Part shown: positions 50,345 through 62,728 of the stretch, piece by piece
How positions within the stretch are numbered: the first letter of the stretch is position 1
How the letters are laid out: every line of letters starts with the position of its first letter
Assembly (NCBI RefSeq): GCF_004795915.1
Contig: NZ_CP039253.1
Coordinates: forward strand, 496,001-560,000
Direction of reading: 5' to 3'
From: Rhodococcus sp. PAMC28707
GTDB taxonomy: Bacteria > Actinomycetota > Actinomycetes > Mycobacteriales > Mycobacteriaceae
Length of the DNA: 64,000 nt
The notes under the pieces: model-generated
Databases searched by the model: none
What the model was told of the DNA's origin: nothing
The model's input: the letters and a program-made list of their open reading frames with translations, nothing else
Translations under genes and position numbers: made by a program

Positions 50345-51016
50345 TCAGCCGGGTGTGACGACTCCAGTTTCGTAGGCGAGCACGACTGCTTGGGCTCGAT
50401 CGCGCAAATGAAGCTTGCCGAGAACTTTGCCGACGTGAGTCTTGACGGTCTGCTCCGCCACGAAAAGCGATTCGGCAATTTCGACATTGGACAGGCCCTG
50501 CGCGATCAGTTCGAGGACCTCGCGTTCACGAGGTGTGAGGACGGCCAACTTCGCCGGCTGCGACCGCAGCGAACCACGCCTCTTGGTCACGTCCGCGATG
50601 AGCCGCCTCGTCACCGACGGCGCCAACAGAGCCTGACCGGCCGCGACGACGCGAACGCCGCGAATCAATTCCTCGGCAGGCGCATCCTTGAGCATGAATC
50701 CGCTCGCACCGATAGTTAGTGCCTCGTACACGTACTCGTCGATATCGAACGTCGTCAACATCAAGACACGCACCGGTGGGTGGTGCGAGCCGCGCAGGAT
50801 CGCCCGGGCGGCCTCCAGTCCGTTCATCTGCGGCATCCGCACATCCATCAATACGACGTCGGGTCTCAGACGTTCGACTTCGGTCACCGCAGTAGCGCCG
50901 TTGTCTGCGTCGCCGACGACGCTGATGTCGGACTGCGCGGCTAGAAGTGCGCCGAATCCTTGCCGAACCATGGCCTGATCGTCGGCGATGAAAACGGTGA
51001 TGGCCACAGGCGACAC
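50345..51016 (-). CDS. NarL/LuxR-type response regulator
   Basis: A 223-residue two-component regulator. The receiver domain holds the acceptor in [15 protein letters not shown]. The C-terminal LuxR helix-turn-helix is [43 protein letters not shown]. It is coupled to the kinase gene just upstream, with one base between the kinase stop and this ATG, so the two surely form a pair. Targets are unknown. The lipid-hydrolase cluster divergent from the kinase is a candidate. Confidence 0.93.
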   Translation of the reverse strand: MSPVAITVFIADDQAMVRQGFGALLAAQSDISVVGDADNGATAVTEVERLRPDVVLMDVRMPQMNGLEAARAILRGSHHPPVRVLMLTTFDIDEYVYEALTIGASGFMLKDAPAEELIRGVRVVAAGQALLAPSVTRRLIADVTKRRGSLRSQPAKLAVLTPREREVLELIAQGLSNVEIAESLFVAEQTVKTHVGKVLGKLHLRDRAQAVVLAYETGVVTPG

Positions 51017-51017
51017 C

Positions 51018-52268
51018 CTATGCCGACCTGTCTGCCGCTGGGGCGGTGACGCGTGGCGGCAACCGCGCGACTACCTCGAATCCGCCGTCGGGGAGAATTC
51101 TTGCATCCAACCACCCCGAGGCAGCCATCGCGCGATCGCGCATACCGCGCACACCATGTCCGCCGGTGCCCGATTCGATCACCGCAGGTCCTATGCCAGG
51201 TGCAGGTCCGTTGACGACCTCCATCGATACCGGATCCTGGTCGTAGGCAATCCGCACTCGAACTTCCGCCCCAGGGGCATGCCTGGCCACATTGGCCAGC
51301 GATTCCTGCACGATGCGGTACAGCGCAAGACCTGCGGCATCCGACATGACCGCCGGGTCTCCGGTCGATGTCCAGCGCAATCGGACCCCTGCGCGGAGGC
51401 TGCCTTCCAGCAGTGATTCGACGTCGGCCGCTCCGGGTTGCGGCGCATCCGCCGCTTGTTCCCCATCGCTTCGAAGTACCCCGAGCATTCCGCGTATTTC
51501 GTTGAGCGCCTCGCGTGCAGTGGCGCCGATCGCATCGAATTCCGCTGCGGCCGAGGGTGATACATCGTCGAGACGAAAGGGTGCGGTCTGGGCTTGCACA
51601 ACGACCAGTGACATGTGGTGGGCAACCACGTCGTGTAAGTCGCGTGCGATCTTGGCTTTCTCTTCCAGTACTGTCCGCCGTGTCCGCTCGAGATCATTTA
51701 CTTCCTCTTGCTTCGCCAGTTGCCGACGCGAGAGGATCAGCCAGCGGATCAGCAGGCCGAAGATGGTGATCGCCGTCAGGCCCACCGCCCAGCCGATCCC
51801 GTCGGATCCGGGCATGTCGGCAACGAACAGCAACACGGTCGACATCCAGGCGACCGCCACGATCGGCACTGCACATCGCAGGCTCACCGCGAACAGGAGA
51901 GTCAGCAAAACGATGATGTGCACGACCTGCCAGGGATACTCCCATCCCGGCTGCAGCGAAAACGCAACCGGGATGATCAATCCAGAGCCTGCCGAAACAG
52001 CCCATCCCAGTGCTGGATTCGTGCGGACCACGACAAACGGAAACGCAGCGAGCGCCGCGACGATCGGCATGATCGGGGCCGGAACCAGATGGGTGAGAGC
52101 GAGCGTCGGCCACGCCACCGCATAGAGAACGGCAGTGATCACCACGATCGCGATATCCACCAGCCGAATCGGACCGATATGGGAAACGACGCGCGCAACG
52201 GCGCCCGTCCGTGCGCCGTTCGTCCGGCGCGTTCTGAAGAGTATTTTTCTGCCCACAGGTGTGAACAC
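51018..52268 (-). CDS. NarL-partner sensor histidine kinase
   Basis: A 416-residue membrane kinase of the DesK/NarX class. The N-terminal half has about five transmembrane segments (residues about 35-180) with no large extracellular sensor. The dimerisation domain has the phospho-acceptor ARDLHDVVAHHMSLVVVQAQ. The HATPase domain has ALYRIVQESLANVARHAPGAEVRV and GHGVRGMRDRA. The start is a GTG at 52268 with AGGG six bases upstream. The membrane-only sensor suggests it senses a membrane property or small lipophilic signal. It diverges from the phospholipase-like gene across 155 bases. Confidence 0.92.
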   Translation of the reverse strand: MFTPVGRKILFRTRRTNGARTGAVARVVSHIGPIRLVDIAIVVITAVLYAVAWPTLALTHLVPAPIMPIVAALAAFPFVVVRTNPALGWAVSAGSGLIIPVAFSLQPGWEYPWQVVHIIVLLTLLFAVSLRCAVPIVAVAWMSTVLLFVADMPGSDGIGWAVGLTAITIFGLLIRWLILSRRQLAKQEEVNDLERTRRTVLEEKAKIARDLHDVVAHHMSLVVVQAQTAPFRLDDVSPSAAAEFDAIGATAREALNEIRGMLGVLRSDGEQAADAPQPGAADVESLLEGSLRAGVRLRWTSTGDPAVMSDAAGLALYRIVQESLANVARHAPGAEVRVRIAYDQDPVSMEVVNGPAPGIGPAVIESGTGGHGVRGMRDRAMAASGWLDARILPDGGFEVVARLPPRVTAPAADRSA

Positions 52269-52423
52269 TAAGAACCCTGACCCGAAAAGTCATCGTACTG
52301 AGGAGTGAGAAAGCACCAACCCCTAGGTATCAGCGCAACGTCGACGCTCATGTGTCGGTGTCGGGCAGAACCAGCACCGCAGGGCGACGACGCCTGGCAC
52401 GACCCGTTCATAGCGTCCTCACC

Positions 52424-53104
52424 ATGAAGCAAACGGCCGGGACGCCCAGCGAAACAAGACGAACGAACCACCTGGTTACGGTGGCGGCAGTGTGCGCAGC
52501 ACTGGCTGCGAGCGTGGCGTTCTCGGTCCCGGCGGCGAGTGCCGACGCTCCATCCGGATCGACGGTTGGCACCGAAACCACGATTGCCATCGAGGCACTG
52601 ACCATGCACGACGCAGCCGACGCGGCATCGAAAGTGCCGCCCGACTTCGTCGGCGACTTCGGTTACTCCCCTACCATCGAACATGACTTGCTGGTGAATC
52701 CCGGTGGGAGCTGCTCTTCGCCGATACCGCTGCCCGATGAGTTCGAATCTGCCTGTGCAGCGCATGATCTCGGCTACGATCTGCTACGACACGGCGCGAT
52801 TCACGGCAACAGGCTTCCCGCTTCTGCCCGACGAAGCCTCGATTCGATGCTCGCAGCAGATATGCATGCCGCGTGTGCACAGCGAACCGAGATTTTCTCT
52901 CGTGCAGTGTGCGACGGCATGGCCGAGGTTGCCGCATCCTCGGTTCGTTTGAACTCATGGCGTCAGCACGACGGGCCACCCATTCCGGAACCTGCACTAC
53001 CGTTCCTGCTTGCCGGCGCTGTCGTTACCGCACTGTCGGCCGCGGCGCTGGGTGCCTTGTCGCTCTATCCTTCTCGTCGCGCCTGCCAGACGGTGTCATC
53101 ATGA
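52424..53104 (+). CDS. Secreted prokaryotic phospholipase A2-like protein with C-terminal anchor
   Basis: 226 residues. A signal peptide at about 16-40 ends ASA before DAPS. The core has the bacterial PLA2 pattern: Cys97, then ESACAAHDLGYDLLRHG with Cys111, the catalytic pair His114-Asp115 and Tyr118, and further cysteines at 151 and 163 for disulfides. A membrane segment at about 191-213 with a short basic tail should tether it to the outer face of the membrane. Bacterial PLA2 proteins are usually free secreted enzymes of about 120-150 residues, so the tether is unusual. Its stop overlaps the next start (ATGA). Confidence 0.82.
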   Translation: MKQTAGTPSETRRTNHLVTVAAVCAALAASVAFSVPAASADAPSGSTVGTETTIAIEALTMHDAADAASKVPPDFVGDFGYSPTIEHDLLVNPGGSCSSPIPLPDEFESACAAHDLGYDLLRHGAIHGNRLPASARRSLDSMLAADMHAACAQRTEIFSRAVCDGMAEVAASSVRLNSWRQHDGPPIPEPALPFLLAGAVVTALSAAALGALSLYPSRRACQTVSS

Positions 53105-54498
53105 CCACGTCCGTCCGCCTGCGCCCCACTGCTGCACTTCGGACTGCTCCCGAGCCCCGACTCGCTGTTCCTCGCGTCACGACGTCGCTGATCGTCGGAG
53201 GAATGGTGGCTGCATCGCTTGCCCCGGGACTTCTGCCCAGGTTGCCGCTGACACAAGCACTGGTCACTGGAGTCCTGGCGGCCCTCGGCCTCGGACTGTC
53301 GGCCGGACTGCACCGATTTCTCCGCCGACTCGTGCCGATCGCCCCGCAGTGCGGAGCCCGAGCTGTGTCGGCTGCGGCAAGTGTTGTCTCGGTAGCTGTC
53401 GCAGGAGCTGTCGACGCGAGATGGCAGAGTTCCCTGCGCTCGTCCATGGGCATGCCTGCAGCAAGCCGGTTGCATTGGATCGAAGTACTGTGCGGTTCGG
53501 TCTCCGTCTCGGCGATTCTGATCGTGCTCTTTCTCGCGACCACTCGCGGATACCTACGCCTGGGAAGAGTGAAAACGATTGTCGTGCTGACAGTCTTTCT
53601 GCTCTGCTCCTACTTCATCGCGGTACCGATGGCCTTCTCCAGCCTTGCCGAACGGTCCGTTGTAGCGAATTCGCTCGTCGGGACTTCCCTGCCGATTCCG
53701 CAGTCGTCTACTCGGTCCGGCAGTGCCGCATCGCTGATCACCTGGAACGATCTAGGCCGTGAAGGCCGCATTTTCGCCGCGGGCGGAACCGATCTTTCGA
53801 CCGTACGCGCCTACATCGGAGTCCAAGCGTCGACCGACGTCGAAGCAGGCGCCGAGTTGGCAGTACGCGAACTCGACCGCGCAGGTGGATTCGACCGCTC
53901 GCACATCGTCGTCGCTGTACCGACCGGTTCCGGGTGGATCGACGAGAATGCCGTCACCGGACTAGAAACACGGTTCGACGGTGATGTCGCCACCGTTGCG
54001 GCCCAGTATTCATATGAACCCAGTTGGTCCACTTTCCTTTTCGCACAACCGCTGGCCGAGGCGTCCGCGACGGCATTGCTCGAGGCGGTATCGCGCCGTA
54101 TCGGCGAGGTACCGCTCGACGCGCGGCCGAACCTCTATCTCTACGGCCAAAGCCTCGGGGCAATCGGAGGCAGTTCGGCCGCAGCCGTACTCGAGGGAAC
54201 TACTACGCCGACCACACTGTGTGGAGCACTGTGGGCAGGCCCACCTGCCCATGAGGTTATCCCCGGAAACGCGAAAATGATGGCGAACACATCCGACCCG
54301 GTCATCTGGTGGTCCACCGCGCTCGTCGGATCGAAACCAGATCTGAGCTTCGCCCGTCGCGACGCGCCGATACCGCGATGGATACCGGTCGTCAGCTTCG
54401 TCCAGACGACAGTGGACCTGTTCTCCGCACTCGGCGTCCCTGCTGGGCACGGCCACCGATACGGCACCGACCAGGGAACCTCGATGCCCGGATGCTAA
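53101..54498 (+). CDS. Membrane-linked alpha/beta-hydrolase (Abhydrolase_9 type)
   Basis: 465 residues. The N-terminal half has about four transmembrane segments (residues about 28-45, 52-72, 128-147 and 158-178), matching the N-terminal domain of the Abhydrolase_9 family. The C-terminal half is the hydrolase, with the nucleophile elbow LYGQSLGAIGG (Ser351). The substrate is unknown; lipid or ester is likely given its partner. The ATG at 53101 overlaps the stop of the phospholipase-like gene by four bases, so the two are co-translated. Its own stop overlaps the convergent esterase gene by four bases. Confidence 0.85.
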   Translation: MTTSVRLRPTAALRTAPEPRLAVPRVTTSLIVGGMVAASLAPGLLPRLPLTQALVTGVLAALGLGLSAGLHRFLRRLVPIAPQCGARAVSAAASVVSVAVAGAVDARWQSSLRSSMGMPAASRLHWIEVLCGSVSVSAILIVLFLATTRGYLRLGRVKTIVVLTVFLLCSYFIAVPMAFSSLAERSVVANSLVGTSLPIPQSSTRSGSAASLITWNDLGREGRIFAAGGTDLSTVRAYIGVQASTDVEAGAELAVRELDRAGGFDRSHIVVAVPTGSGWIDENAVTGLETRFDGDVATVAAQYSYEPSWSTFLFAQPLAEASATALLEAVSRRIGEVPLDARPNLYLYGQSLGAIGGSSAAAVLEGTTTPTTLCGALWAGPPAHEVIPGNAKMMANTSDPVIWWSTALVGSKPDLSFARRDAPIPRWIPVVSFVQTTVDLFSALGVPAGHGHRYGTDQGTSMPGC

Positions 54499-55700
54499 GA
54501 GGTCAGCCCCATACGTGCTGCGAGCCAGTCCATTTCCGCTTCCAAAGCTGGTGCCCACACGTCCATCGAGTGCCCACCGGGAAGCTCGCGAAGATGTGCG
54601 TCGACTCCGGCTACCTTCGCTGCGGCGAAAGCACGTTCGGTCTGCGGTCGAAATTCGGTATCCCCGATGCCCACCACGAAGGCCCCTGCGCTGGAGCCGA
54701 AACAACGCTCGTCGAGAACCGTCAGCGGCGCCACGGAATCGAAGCGTCGCACCGATTCCTCACTGTTGTCGCCGAAAGCGGCCGCGATCGACTCCTCTCG
54801 CGTCCCTCGCCGCGGTTCGTCCTCACCCGAGATGTCGAGAAACGTCGGATACACGGCCGGTGCGAGGACCGCGGTCTGCAACGCGCAGGTTCCACCGTAG
54901 GAGTAACCGCCAATCGCCCAATCTCGCGGATCGGATGCCACCTGAAGATGTCCACGCACCCACGTCGGCAGGTCGACGGACAGGTAGGTGAAGGCGTTCC
55001 CGAGATCGGAATCCATGCACATGGGGTTCGCCTCGGTGTCACCGAGAGCGTCCGCGACCACCACGACCGGGGCGAGTCCGTTGTGGGCGGCGGCAAACGT
55101 ATCCATCGTGCGCGCGAGGTGGCCGCCGGCCAGCCAGTCGACTACGTGTCCCGGCTGGCCGGTCAGCAAGACCAGGACAGGCAGATCGGCACGGGGGTCC
55201 GACAAGTAAGCGGGAGGGAAGTAGATCGACGCTGGGCGTGCAAAGAAACCCGATGCGGTGCCGGGAATATCTGCTTCGATGACATTGCCATGATCGGGCA
55301 GGGGGTCGGACCGTCGCCACGCAATGGACTGTTGCCACGCATCCTCGAGTGGTCGGCTCTCGACCACGGCGGATGCCGGCTTCTCCAGCGCGGACAAGTC
55401 AGCCGCGACTACCGGTGGATGGCCCAGCGCCGCCGCCAGTGTGGGGTACTCCGCGGTGCGCACGTTCCATTGAGATGCAGTGGCCACGACGACGAGGACT
55501 GCGGCAGCGAGTCCGGCCGCACCGATCGCAGTATTTCCGGTGCGAACGAAACCGCTCCCTCCGCGACCGAGGCGAACCCACAGCACGACCGCCACCACCA
55601 TCACGGCCGTTATCGCCGCGACCGTCGCGATCGAGACGAACTGACCCTCGATAGGTAGATGAACCACGTCGTGCGCGAAACCACGCGGCCAAGACCCCAT
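54495..55700 (-). CDS. Membrane-anchored esterase of the mycolyltransferase (Ag85)-like family
   Basis: 401 residues. Two N-terminal membrane segments at about 22-43 and 56-76 are followed by an exported esterase domain: ASIYFPPAYLSDPRADLPVLVLLTG, then the elbow AIGGYSYGGTCAL with Ser267, and a C-terminal ELPGGHSMDVWAPAL with the likely catalytic histidine. This layout resembles membrane-anchored relatives of the Ag85 mycolyltransferases, which esterify mycolic acids to trehalose or arabinogalactan. Mycolyl transfer here is inferred, and it could be a plain esterase. It lies seven bases upstream of gatA's stop but on the same strand, so it may read into gatA's region only from the far side. 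Confidence 0.78.
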   Translation of the reverse strand: MGSWPRGFAHDVVHLPIEGQFVSIATVAAITAVMVVAVVLWVRLGRGGSGFVRTGNTAIGAAGLAAAVLVVVATASQWNVRTAEYPTLAAALGHPPVVAADLSALEKPASAVVESRPLEDAWQQSIAWRRSDPLPDHGNVIEADIPGTASGFFARPASIYFPPAYLSDPRADLPVLVLLTGQPGHVVDWLAGGHLARTMDTFAAAHNGLAPVVVVADALGDTEANPMCMDSDLGNAFTYLSVDLPTWVRGHLQVASDPRDWAIGGYSYGGTCALQTAVLAPAVYPTFLDISGEDEPRRGTREESIAAAFGDNSEESVRRFDSVAPLTVLDERCFGSSAGAFVVGIGDTEFRPQTERAFAAAKVAGVDAHLRELPGGHSMDVWAPALEAEMDWLAARMGLTS

Positions 55701-55707
55701 GATCGCG

Positions 55708-57180
55708 CTACTTCAGCGGGCCGCGAGCAACCTCGTACGCCGCACCGATCCGGTAGAGGCGATCGTCGGCGAATGCCGGTGCCATGATCTGCAAGCCGAC
55801 AGGCAGCCCATCCTCGACCGCCAGACCCGAAGGCACGGACATTGCACAGTGGCCGGCAAGGTTGGTCGGCAACGTGCACAGATCGTTGAGGTACATCGCG
55901 ATCGGATCGTTCACCTTGTCCCCCAACGGGAACGCTGTCGTCGGCGTCGTCGGAGACAGCAGGACGTCCACCTTCTCGTAGGCGGCGTCGAAGTCGCGCG
56001 CAATGAGCGTGCGGACCTTGAGCGCCTGGCCGTAATACTCGTCGTAGTAGCCGGCGGACAACGCGTAGGTACCGATCATGATGCGACGCTTGACTTCTGC
56101 GCCGAATCCTTCCGCGCGGGTGATGGCCATGACCTGATCGGCACTGTTACTTCCGTCGTCACCTGCGCGGGCCCCGTAACGCATACCGTCGAAACGGGCA
56201 AGGTTCGAGGACACCTCGGACGGCAGAATCAGGTAGTACGCGGCGAGGGCATGCACGAAATTGGGGCATGACACCTCGACCACCTCGGCACCGAGACCGG
56301 TCAAAGTTGCAACGGCGGCATCGAACGAGGAGATGACACCGGATTGATAACTGTCGGAGTGCAACTCCTTCACGACGCCGACGCGAACACCGGAAAGGTC
56401 CCCTCGGGCACCTTCGCGTGCTGCCGCAACGACCGACGGCACGACGGTGTCGACCGAGGTGGAATCGCGTGGATCGTGCCCGGCGATGACCTCGTGTAGC
56501 AAAGCGGTGTCCAGGACTGTGCGGCCGCAAGGGCCGCCCTGATCGAGTGAGGACGCGCAGGCGATGAGCCCGTAGCGAGACACCGTGCCGTACGTCGGCT
56601 TGGTGCCGACAGTGCCGGTAAGGGCAGCGGGCTGACGAATCGAACCGCCGGTGTCCGTGCCCATTGCGAGCGGGGCTTGGCACGAAGCCAGTGCCGCCGC
56701 GCTTCCGCCTCCGGAGCCACCTGGGATGCGTGTGGTGTCCCACGGGTTCTTGGTCGGCCCGTAGGCCGAGTTCTCGGTAGACGATCCCATCGCGAATTCG
56801 TCCATGTTGGTCTTGCCCAACAATGGGATACCCGCGGCCCGAAGCTTGGAGGTGACCGTCGAATCGTAGGGAGAGATCCATCCCTCGAGGATTTTCGACG
56901 CAGCCGTCGTCGGCATGTCGGTCGTGGTGAAGACGTCCTTCAGCGCAAGCGGCACCCCGGCGAGCGCGGATGCCGGCGCATTCCCGGCAGCGATGGAAGC
57001 ATCGACCTCCTTGGCGGACACCAATGCACCGGCTCCGGCGACATGAAGGAATGCGTGGAACTCGCCGTCGACCTTGTCGATACGGTCCAGGTGAGCCTGC
57101 GTCACCTCTACTGCCGAGACTTCACGAGAATGGATACGCGACGCCAGTTCGGAGGCGTCGAGGGCGGTCAGATCGGTCAT
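55708..57180 (-). CDS. gatA: Asp-tRNA(Asn)/Glu-tRNA(Gln) amidotransferase subunit A
   Basis: The amidase subunit that frees ammonia from glutamine for transamidation. The 490 residues carry the Ser-cisSer-Lys triad: the lysine in [22 protein letters not shown], then [30 protein letters not shown] and [16 protein letters not shown]. The length is normal. Its start overlaps the gatC stop by four bases, so the two are coupled. In M. tuberculosis pfkA and gatB follow directly; here 5.4 kb of other genes intervene. Confidence 0.97.
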   Translation of the reverse strand: MTDLTALDASELASRIHSREVSAVEVTQAHLDRIDKVDGEFHAFLHVAGAGALVSAKEVDASIAAGNAPASALAGVPLALKDVFTTTDMPTTAASKILEGWISPYDSTVTSKLRAAGIPLLGKTNMDEFAMGSSTENSAYGPTKNPWDTTRIPGGSGGGSAAALASCQAPLAMGTDTGGSIRQPAALTGTVGTKPTYGTVSRYGLIACASSLDQGGPCGRTVLDTALLHEVIAGHDPRDSTSVDTVVPSVVAAAREGARGDLSGVRVGVVKELHSDSYQSGVISSFDAAVATLTGLGAEVVEVSCPNFVHALAAYYLILPSEVSSNLARFDGMRYGARAGDDGSNSADQVMAITRAEGFGAEVKRRIMIGTYALSAGYYDEYYGQALKVRTLIARDFDAAYEKVDVLLSPTTPTTAFPLGDKVNDPIAMYLNDLCTLPTNLAGHCAMSVPSGLAVEDGLPVGLQIMAPAFADDRLYRIGAAYEVARGPLK

Positions 57181-57476
57181 TCGTTCTCTCCCAGAATCTG
57201 CGGGACGGCGAACCGATTTCCCTCTGCGTTGGGCGCACTCGACAACGCTTGCTCGGGGGTAAGGCCCGGCACGATCACGTCCGGTCGCGTCACGTTGGTG
57301 ATAGCACTGGGATTGGCCGTCGGTGGGACGTCGTCCGCTGCAACCTCCGCGACCGTCTTCACGTAGTGAAGAATCGAATCCAACTGGCCGGCGAACTCGT
57401 CCAGTTCGGCTTCGCTGAGAGCCAGCCGGGACAGCTGGGCGAGGTGAGCCACCTCGTCGCGGGAGATATCAGGCAC
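57177..57476 (-). CDS. gatC: Asp-tRNA(Asn)/Glu-tRNA(Gln) amidotransferase subunit C
   Basis: A small subunit that stabilises GatA-GatB. From the GTG at 57476 it is 99 residues, the family size: [22 protein letters not shown]..., with the C-terminal [27 protein letters not shown] lies about eight bases upstream and sets this start; the frame stays open further upstream but is Cys-rich and unlike GatC. First gene of gatCA, divergent from the ACT-protein gene across 274 bases. Confidence 0.95.
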   Translation of the reverse strand: MPDISRDEVAHLAQLSRLALSEAELDEFAGQLDSILHYVKTVAEVAADDVPPTANPSAITNVTRPDVIVPGLTPEQALSSAPNAEGNRFAVPQILGENE

Positions 57477-57750
57477 CGCGTAGACCCCTTTCACACATGT
57501 CGAGTAGCAAGCCGCACAGGTACGCGACCGTGTGCAAGCGTAGTAGCTGACAGTCCGGGCGCTGCATTCAGCGTTCACTCTCCGCGGTATATGTCGTCCT
57601 GGTTACATGCGGGGCCGCAGTTCGACCTCATATCCACGACAATGCAAGGATTGCGCGCGGCGCTGTGCAGACGCGGCGCATCGGGTCGGTTGAGTTCGGA
57701 TAGCTGACGGCTCCGAACTCTTCCGCCACACGCCACCGAAAGGCTGCGAC

Positions 57751-58401
57751 ATGTCGTACCTGCTCCGCATCAAATTGCCCGATCGACCAGGCAGTCTCGG
57801 TGCACTGGCAGTCGCGCTGGGTTCCGTCGGCGCGGACATCCTGTCCCTCGATGTGATCGAACGGGGCGACGGCTACGCGGTGGACGACCTCGTCGTGGAA
57901 GTGGCGCCCGGTTCCCTGCCGGACACGTTGATCACTGCCTCGGAGAATGTGACCGGTGTCCGGGTCGACTCCATCAGGCCGTACACCGGAGTGCTGGACA
58001 CACACCGTGAACTAGAACTCATCGACCGCGTCGCAGCAGCGTCCGACGATCGACTTCAGGTACTGGTCGACGGCGCACCACGGGTATTGCGCGTCGGGTG
58101 GAGCGTTGTGATAGCGACGAACAAGCACGGATCGTTTCGAGTCGTCGGCAGTTCGGGCGCCCCCGAAACCCACGCCACCGAAATGCCGTGGATGCCGCTC
58201 ACACGTCCGGCAAGCCTCGACGGCGATGCCGATTGGGTCCCCAAGGTGTGGCGAGATATGGACACGACACTCGCTGCCGCGCCGCTGGGCTCGACCGGAA
58301 CAGTACTGATGCTCGGACGCCCCGGCGGTCCCGAGTTCAGGCCGTCGGAAGTAGCCCGCCTCGGATACCTGGCCGGCATTGTCGCCACCGTTCTGAATTA
58401 G
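57751..58401 (+). CDS. ACT-domain protein of unknown function
   Basis: 216 residues. The N-terminus is an ACT domain (LLRIKLPDRPGSLGALAVALGSVGADILSLDVIER), a fold that usually binds amino acids. The C-terminal 120 residues resemble a small GAF-like domain (VLVDGAPRVLRVGWSVVIATNKHGSFRVVGSSGAP). Rv3013, at the same place between gatC and ligA in M. tuberculosis, has the same form and no known function. A role sensing amino acids for GatCAB is a guess from position only. It converges on ligA with 11 bases between stops. Confidence 0.85.
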   Translation: MSYLLRIKLPDRPGSLGALAVALGSVGADILSLDVIERGDGYAVDDLVVEVAPGSLPDTLITASENVTGVRVDSIRPYTGVLDTHRELELIDRVAAASDDRLQVLVDGAPRVLRVGWSVVIATNKHGSFRVVGSSGAPETHATEMPWMPLTRPASLDGDADWVPKVWRDMDTTLAAAPLGSTGTVLMLGRPGGPEFRPSEVARLGYLAGIVATVLN

Positions 58402-58412
58402 ATCGGTCCGTC

Positions 58413-60572
<2,160 letters not shown>

Positions 60573-60620
60573 TTAACGGACCCCACCGACACCGTGAACG
60601 ACGTTGGCGCACCGAAAGCG

Positions 60621-61640
60621 CTACAGGGAGTCGGGCGCATCCTGAAAGGCGTCTGCGACGTCCTTCGCCAGAGCCAGTGCCGTGCGAGCCCAGTCGGGCG
60701 TCGCCTCCGCAAGACCGCACGCAGGCACCACGGAGATCTGTGTCGCGAGCACGGACCGCGGAAACCCGAGCCGGTCTACGAGCGTCACCGCAGGTGTCGC
60801 CACCTCACGCCACTTCGGTGTCCGATCCGGGGCGACACCGGGTACCAATCCCAACATCAGCGACTTTCCCGCCTGCAGAAACTCACCCACGGAATCGAGA
60901 TCGCGTGATTGCAGCATGGAAACGTCGATTGCCGCAGCCTGCGCAGCACTGCGACGAATCAACTCCAGCGGAGCGGCAGGAGCGCAACAGTGGACGACAA
61001 CCGGGAGGCCGATACCAGCGATGACGGTGTCGAGCAGATCCAGCGCGTCGGGCTCCGGCATGGCGCGCACCGAATCCAGCATCGTCACCCCACTCAGTGA
61101 ACCTTCCAGCACCGCAGGCAGACTCGGTTCGTCGAGCTGGACGACTACCTCGACGCCGAGGCGCGAGGATATCTCCGCACAGTGTTGCCGGACACCCTCT
61201 GCCAGCGATCCGGCGAAGTCGCGCACCGCGCCACGGTCGGTCAGCACGCGATGGGCCGACCGAAGCTCCACCTGCGCAGCCATGGTGAACGGGCCGGCGA
61301 CCTGAATTTTCAACCGGCGGTCAGAGGACGCGAAACCGCCCGTCTCCCACAGCTCTTCGAGAACGTCGAGATCCTCGCGCAGTAGGTCCGCAGCACGCCG
61401 TCCGGTGAGCGACTTACGCTGTGCGACACGATAACCCGAGGTTCGGACATCCAGCTCGACGTCCGCCATGATGGCACCCGTACGACCGATCATGTCGGCC
61501 CCGATGCCACGGGCGGGAAGTTCTACGAGATGAGGCAGAACCGGCAACTCCCCGAGGACGACGGCGCAGGCCTCACGAACGTCGACACCAGGCCACGATC
61601 CGATACCGGTCGAGAGGGAGCTGAAAACGCTCGCGGTCAC
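60621..61640 (-). CDS. MetE C-terminal-domain-like protein (Rv3015c type)
   Basis: 339 residues with the TIM barrel of the cobalamin-independent methionine synthase catalytic half: [42 protein letters not shown], and likely zinc ligands in [11 protein letters not shown] and [11 protein letters not shown]. It lacks the N-terminal half of MetE, so it is probably a methyltransferase or core MetE-like enzyme with another methyl donor, as proposed for related short forms. The GTG at 61640 overlaps the mnmA stop by four bases (GTGA), so it is coupled to mnmA. The order matches M. tuberculosis. Confidence 0.85.
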   Translation of the reverse strand: MTASVFSSLSTGIGSWPGVDVREACAVVLGELPVLPHLVELPARGIGADMIGRTGAIMADVELDVRTSGYRVAQRKSLTGRRAADLLREDLDVLEELWETGGFASSDRRLKIQVAGPFTMAAQVELRSAHRVLTDRGAVRDFAGSLAEGVRQHCAEISSRLGVEVVVQLDEPSLPAVLEGSLSGVTMLDSVRAMPEPDALDLLDTVIAGIGLPVVVHCCAPAAPLELIRRSAAQAAAIDVSMLQSRDLDSVGEFLQAGKSLMLGLVPGVAPDRTPKWREVATPAVTLVDRLGFPRSVLATQISVVPACGLAEATPDWARTALALAKDVADAFQDAPDSL

Positions 61641-62728
61641 ACGTTCTCGGAACGAGTACCGGAGATCGTGGAGCTCCCGATTACGACGTCTCCCTCCATA
61701 TCCCGGCGATACAGAACGGCAGCCTGTCCCCGCGCAACGCCAGTGAGCGGTGCACGAAGAGTGATGTCCATGCCTCCGTCGGCGGTGGCCTCGGCTACGG
61801 CGTCGGTAAGACCGCCGTGCGCACGAACTTGCACGACGCACTCGATCGGCCCGATCGGCGCGGTTCCCTGTGTCCACACTGCGCGCTCACCGGCGATAGC
61901 CCACACATCCAGACGCGTCGCCGAACCTACGATCACGTTGCCGCTCTCGGCTTCGATCGCCGTCACGTAGCGCGGCTTCCCGTCTGCTGCAGGTCCCTCG
62001 ACACCCAGGCCCTTGCGCTGCCCGATGGTGAATCCATGTATTCCGTCGTGGTCGGCCAGCTCGGCGCCGGTGTCGGCGTCGACGACCTTGCCCGGCCTGA
62101 TTCCGATCGTGGCACCGAGGAAGGCTCTGGTGTCACCCGACGGAATGAAGCAGATGTCGTGGCTGTCCGGCTTGTCGGCGACAGCGAGTCCCCGCTCGGC
62201 CGCTTCGGCGCGGATCTCCGACTTCGGTGTGTCGCCGATCGGGAACATCGCGCGCGAGAGCTGGCTCTCGGTGAGAACGGCAAGTACGTACGACTGGTCC
62301 TTGTCGGCGTCGACCGCTCGACGCAGGACACCATCGTGCAATTGCGCATAGTGACCCGTTGCGACAGCGTCGAAGCCGAGTGCCAGTGCGCGGTCGGCCA
62401 GCGCGGAGAACTTGATTTTCTCGTTGCAGCGCAAGCAAGGATTGGGAGTCTCGCCCGCGGCATAGGATTCGATGAAATCGTCGATGACGTCTTCTTTGAA
62501 TCGGTCGGCGAAATCCCAGACGTAGAACGGGATACCTAGGACGTCTGCAGCGCGACGTGCGTCACCTGCGTCCTCTTTCGAACAGCACCCGCGTGAGCCT
62601 GTGCGAAGCGTCCCTGGCTCGCTGGACAACGCCAGGTGTACACCGACGACATCGTGTCCGTCGTCGACGGCCCGAGCCGCCGCCACCGCCGAATCGACTC
62701 CGCCACTCATTGCTGCCAAAACACGCAT
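61637..62728 (-). CDS. mnmA: tRNA-specific 2-thiouridylase
   Basis: Adds the 2-thio group to U34 of Glu, Gln and Lys tRNAs, with sulfur from a cysteine desulfurase. The 363 residues have the PP-loop [15 protein letters not shown], catalytic cysteines in [12 protein letters not shown] and [16 protein letters not shown], and [12 protein letters not shown]. Its ATG shares one base with the stop of the desulfurase gene (TGATG), and the MetE-like gene overlaps its end. The three form one tightly coupled operon, with the sulfur donor first. Confidence 0.97.
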   Translation of the reverse strand: MRVLAAMSGGVDSAVAAARAVDDGHDVVGVHLALSSEPGTLRTGSRGCCSKEDAGDARRAADVLGIPFYVWDFADRFKEDVIDDFIESYAAGETPNPCLRCNEKIKFSALADRALALGFDAVATGHYAQLHDGVLRRAVDADKDQSYVLAVLTESQLSRAMFPIGDTPKSEIRAEAAERGLAVADKPDSHDICFIPSGDTRAFLGATIGIRPGKVVDADTGAELADHDGIHGFTIGQRKGLGVEGPAADGKPRYVTAIEAESGNVIVGSATRLDVWAIAGERAVWTQGTAPIGPIECVVQVRAHGGLTDAVAEATADGGMDITLRAPLTGVARGQAAVLYRRDMEGDVVIGSSTISGTRSENV

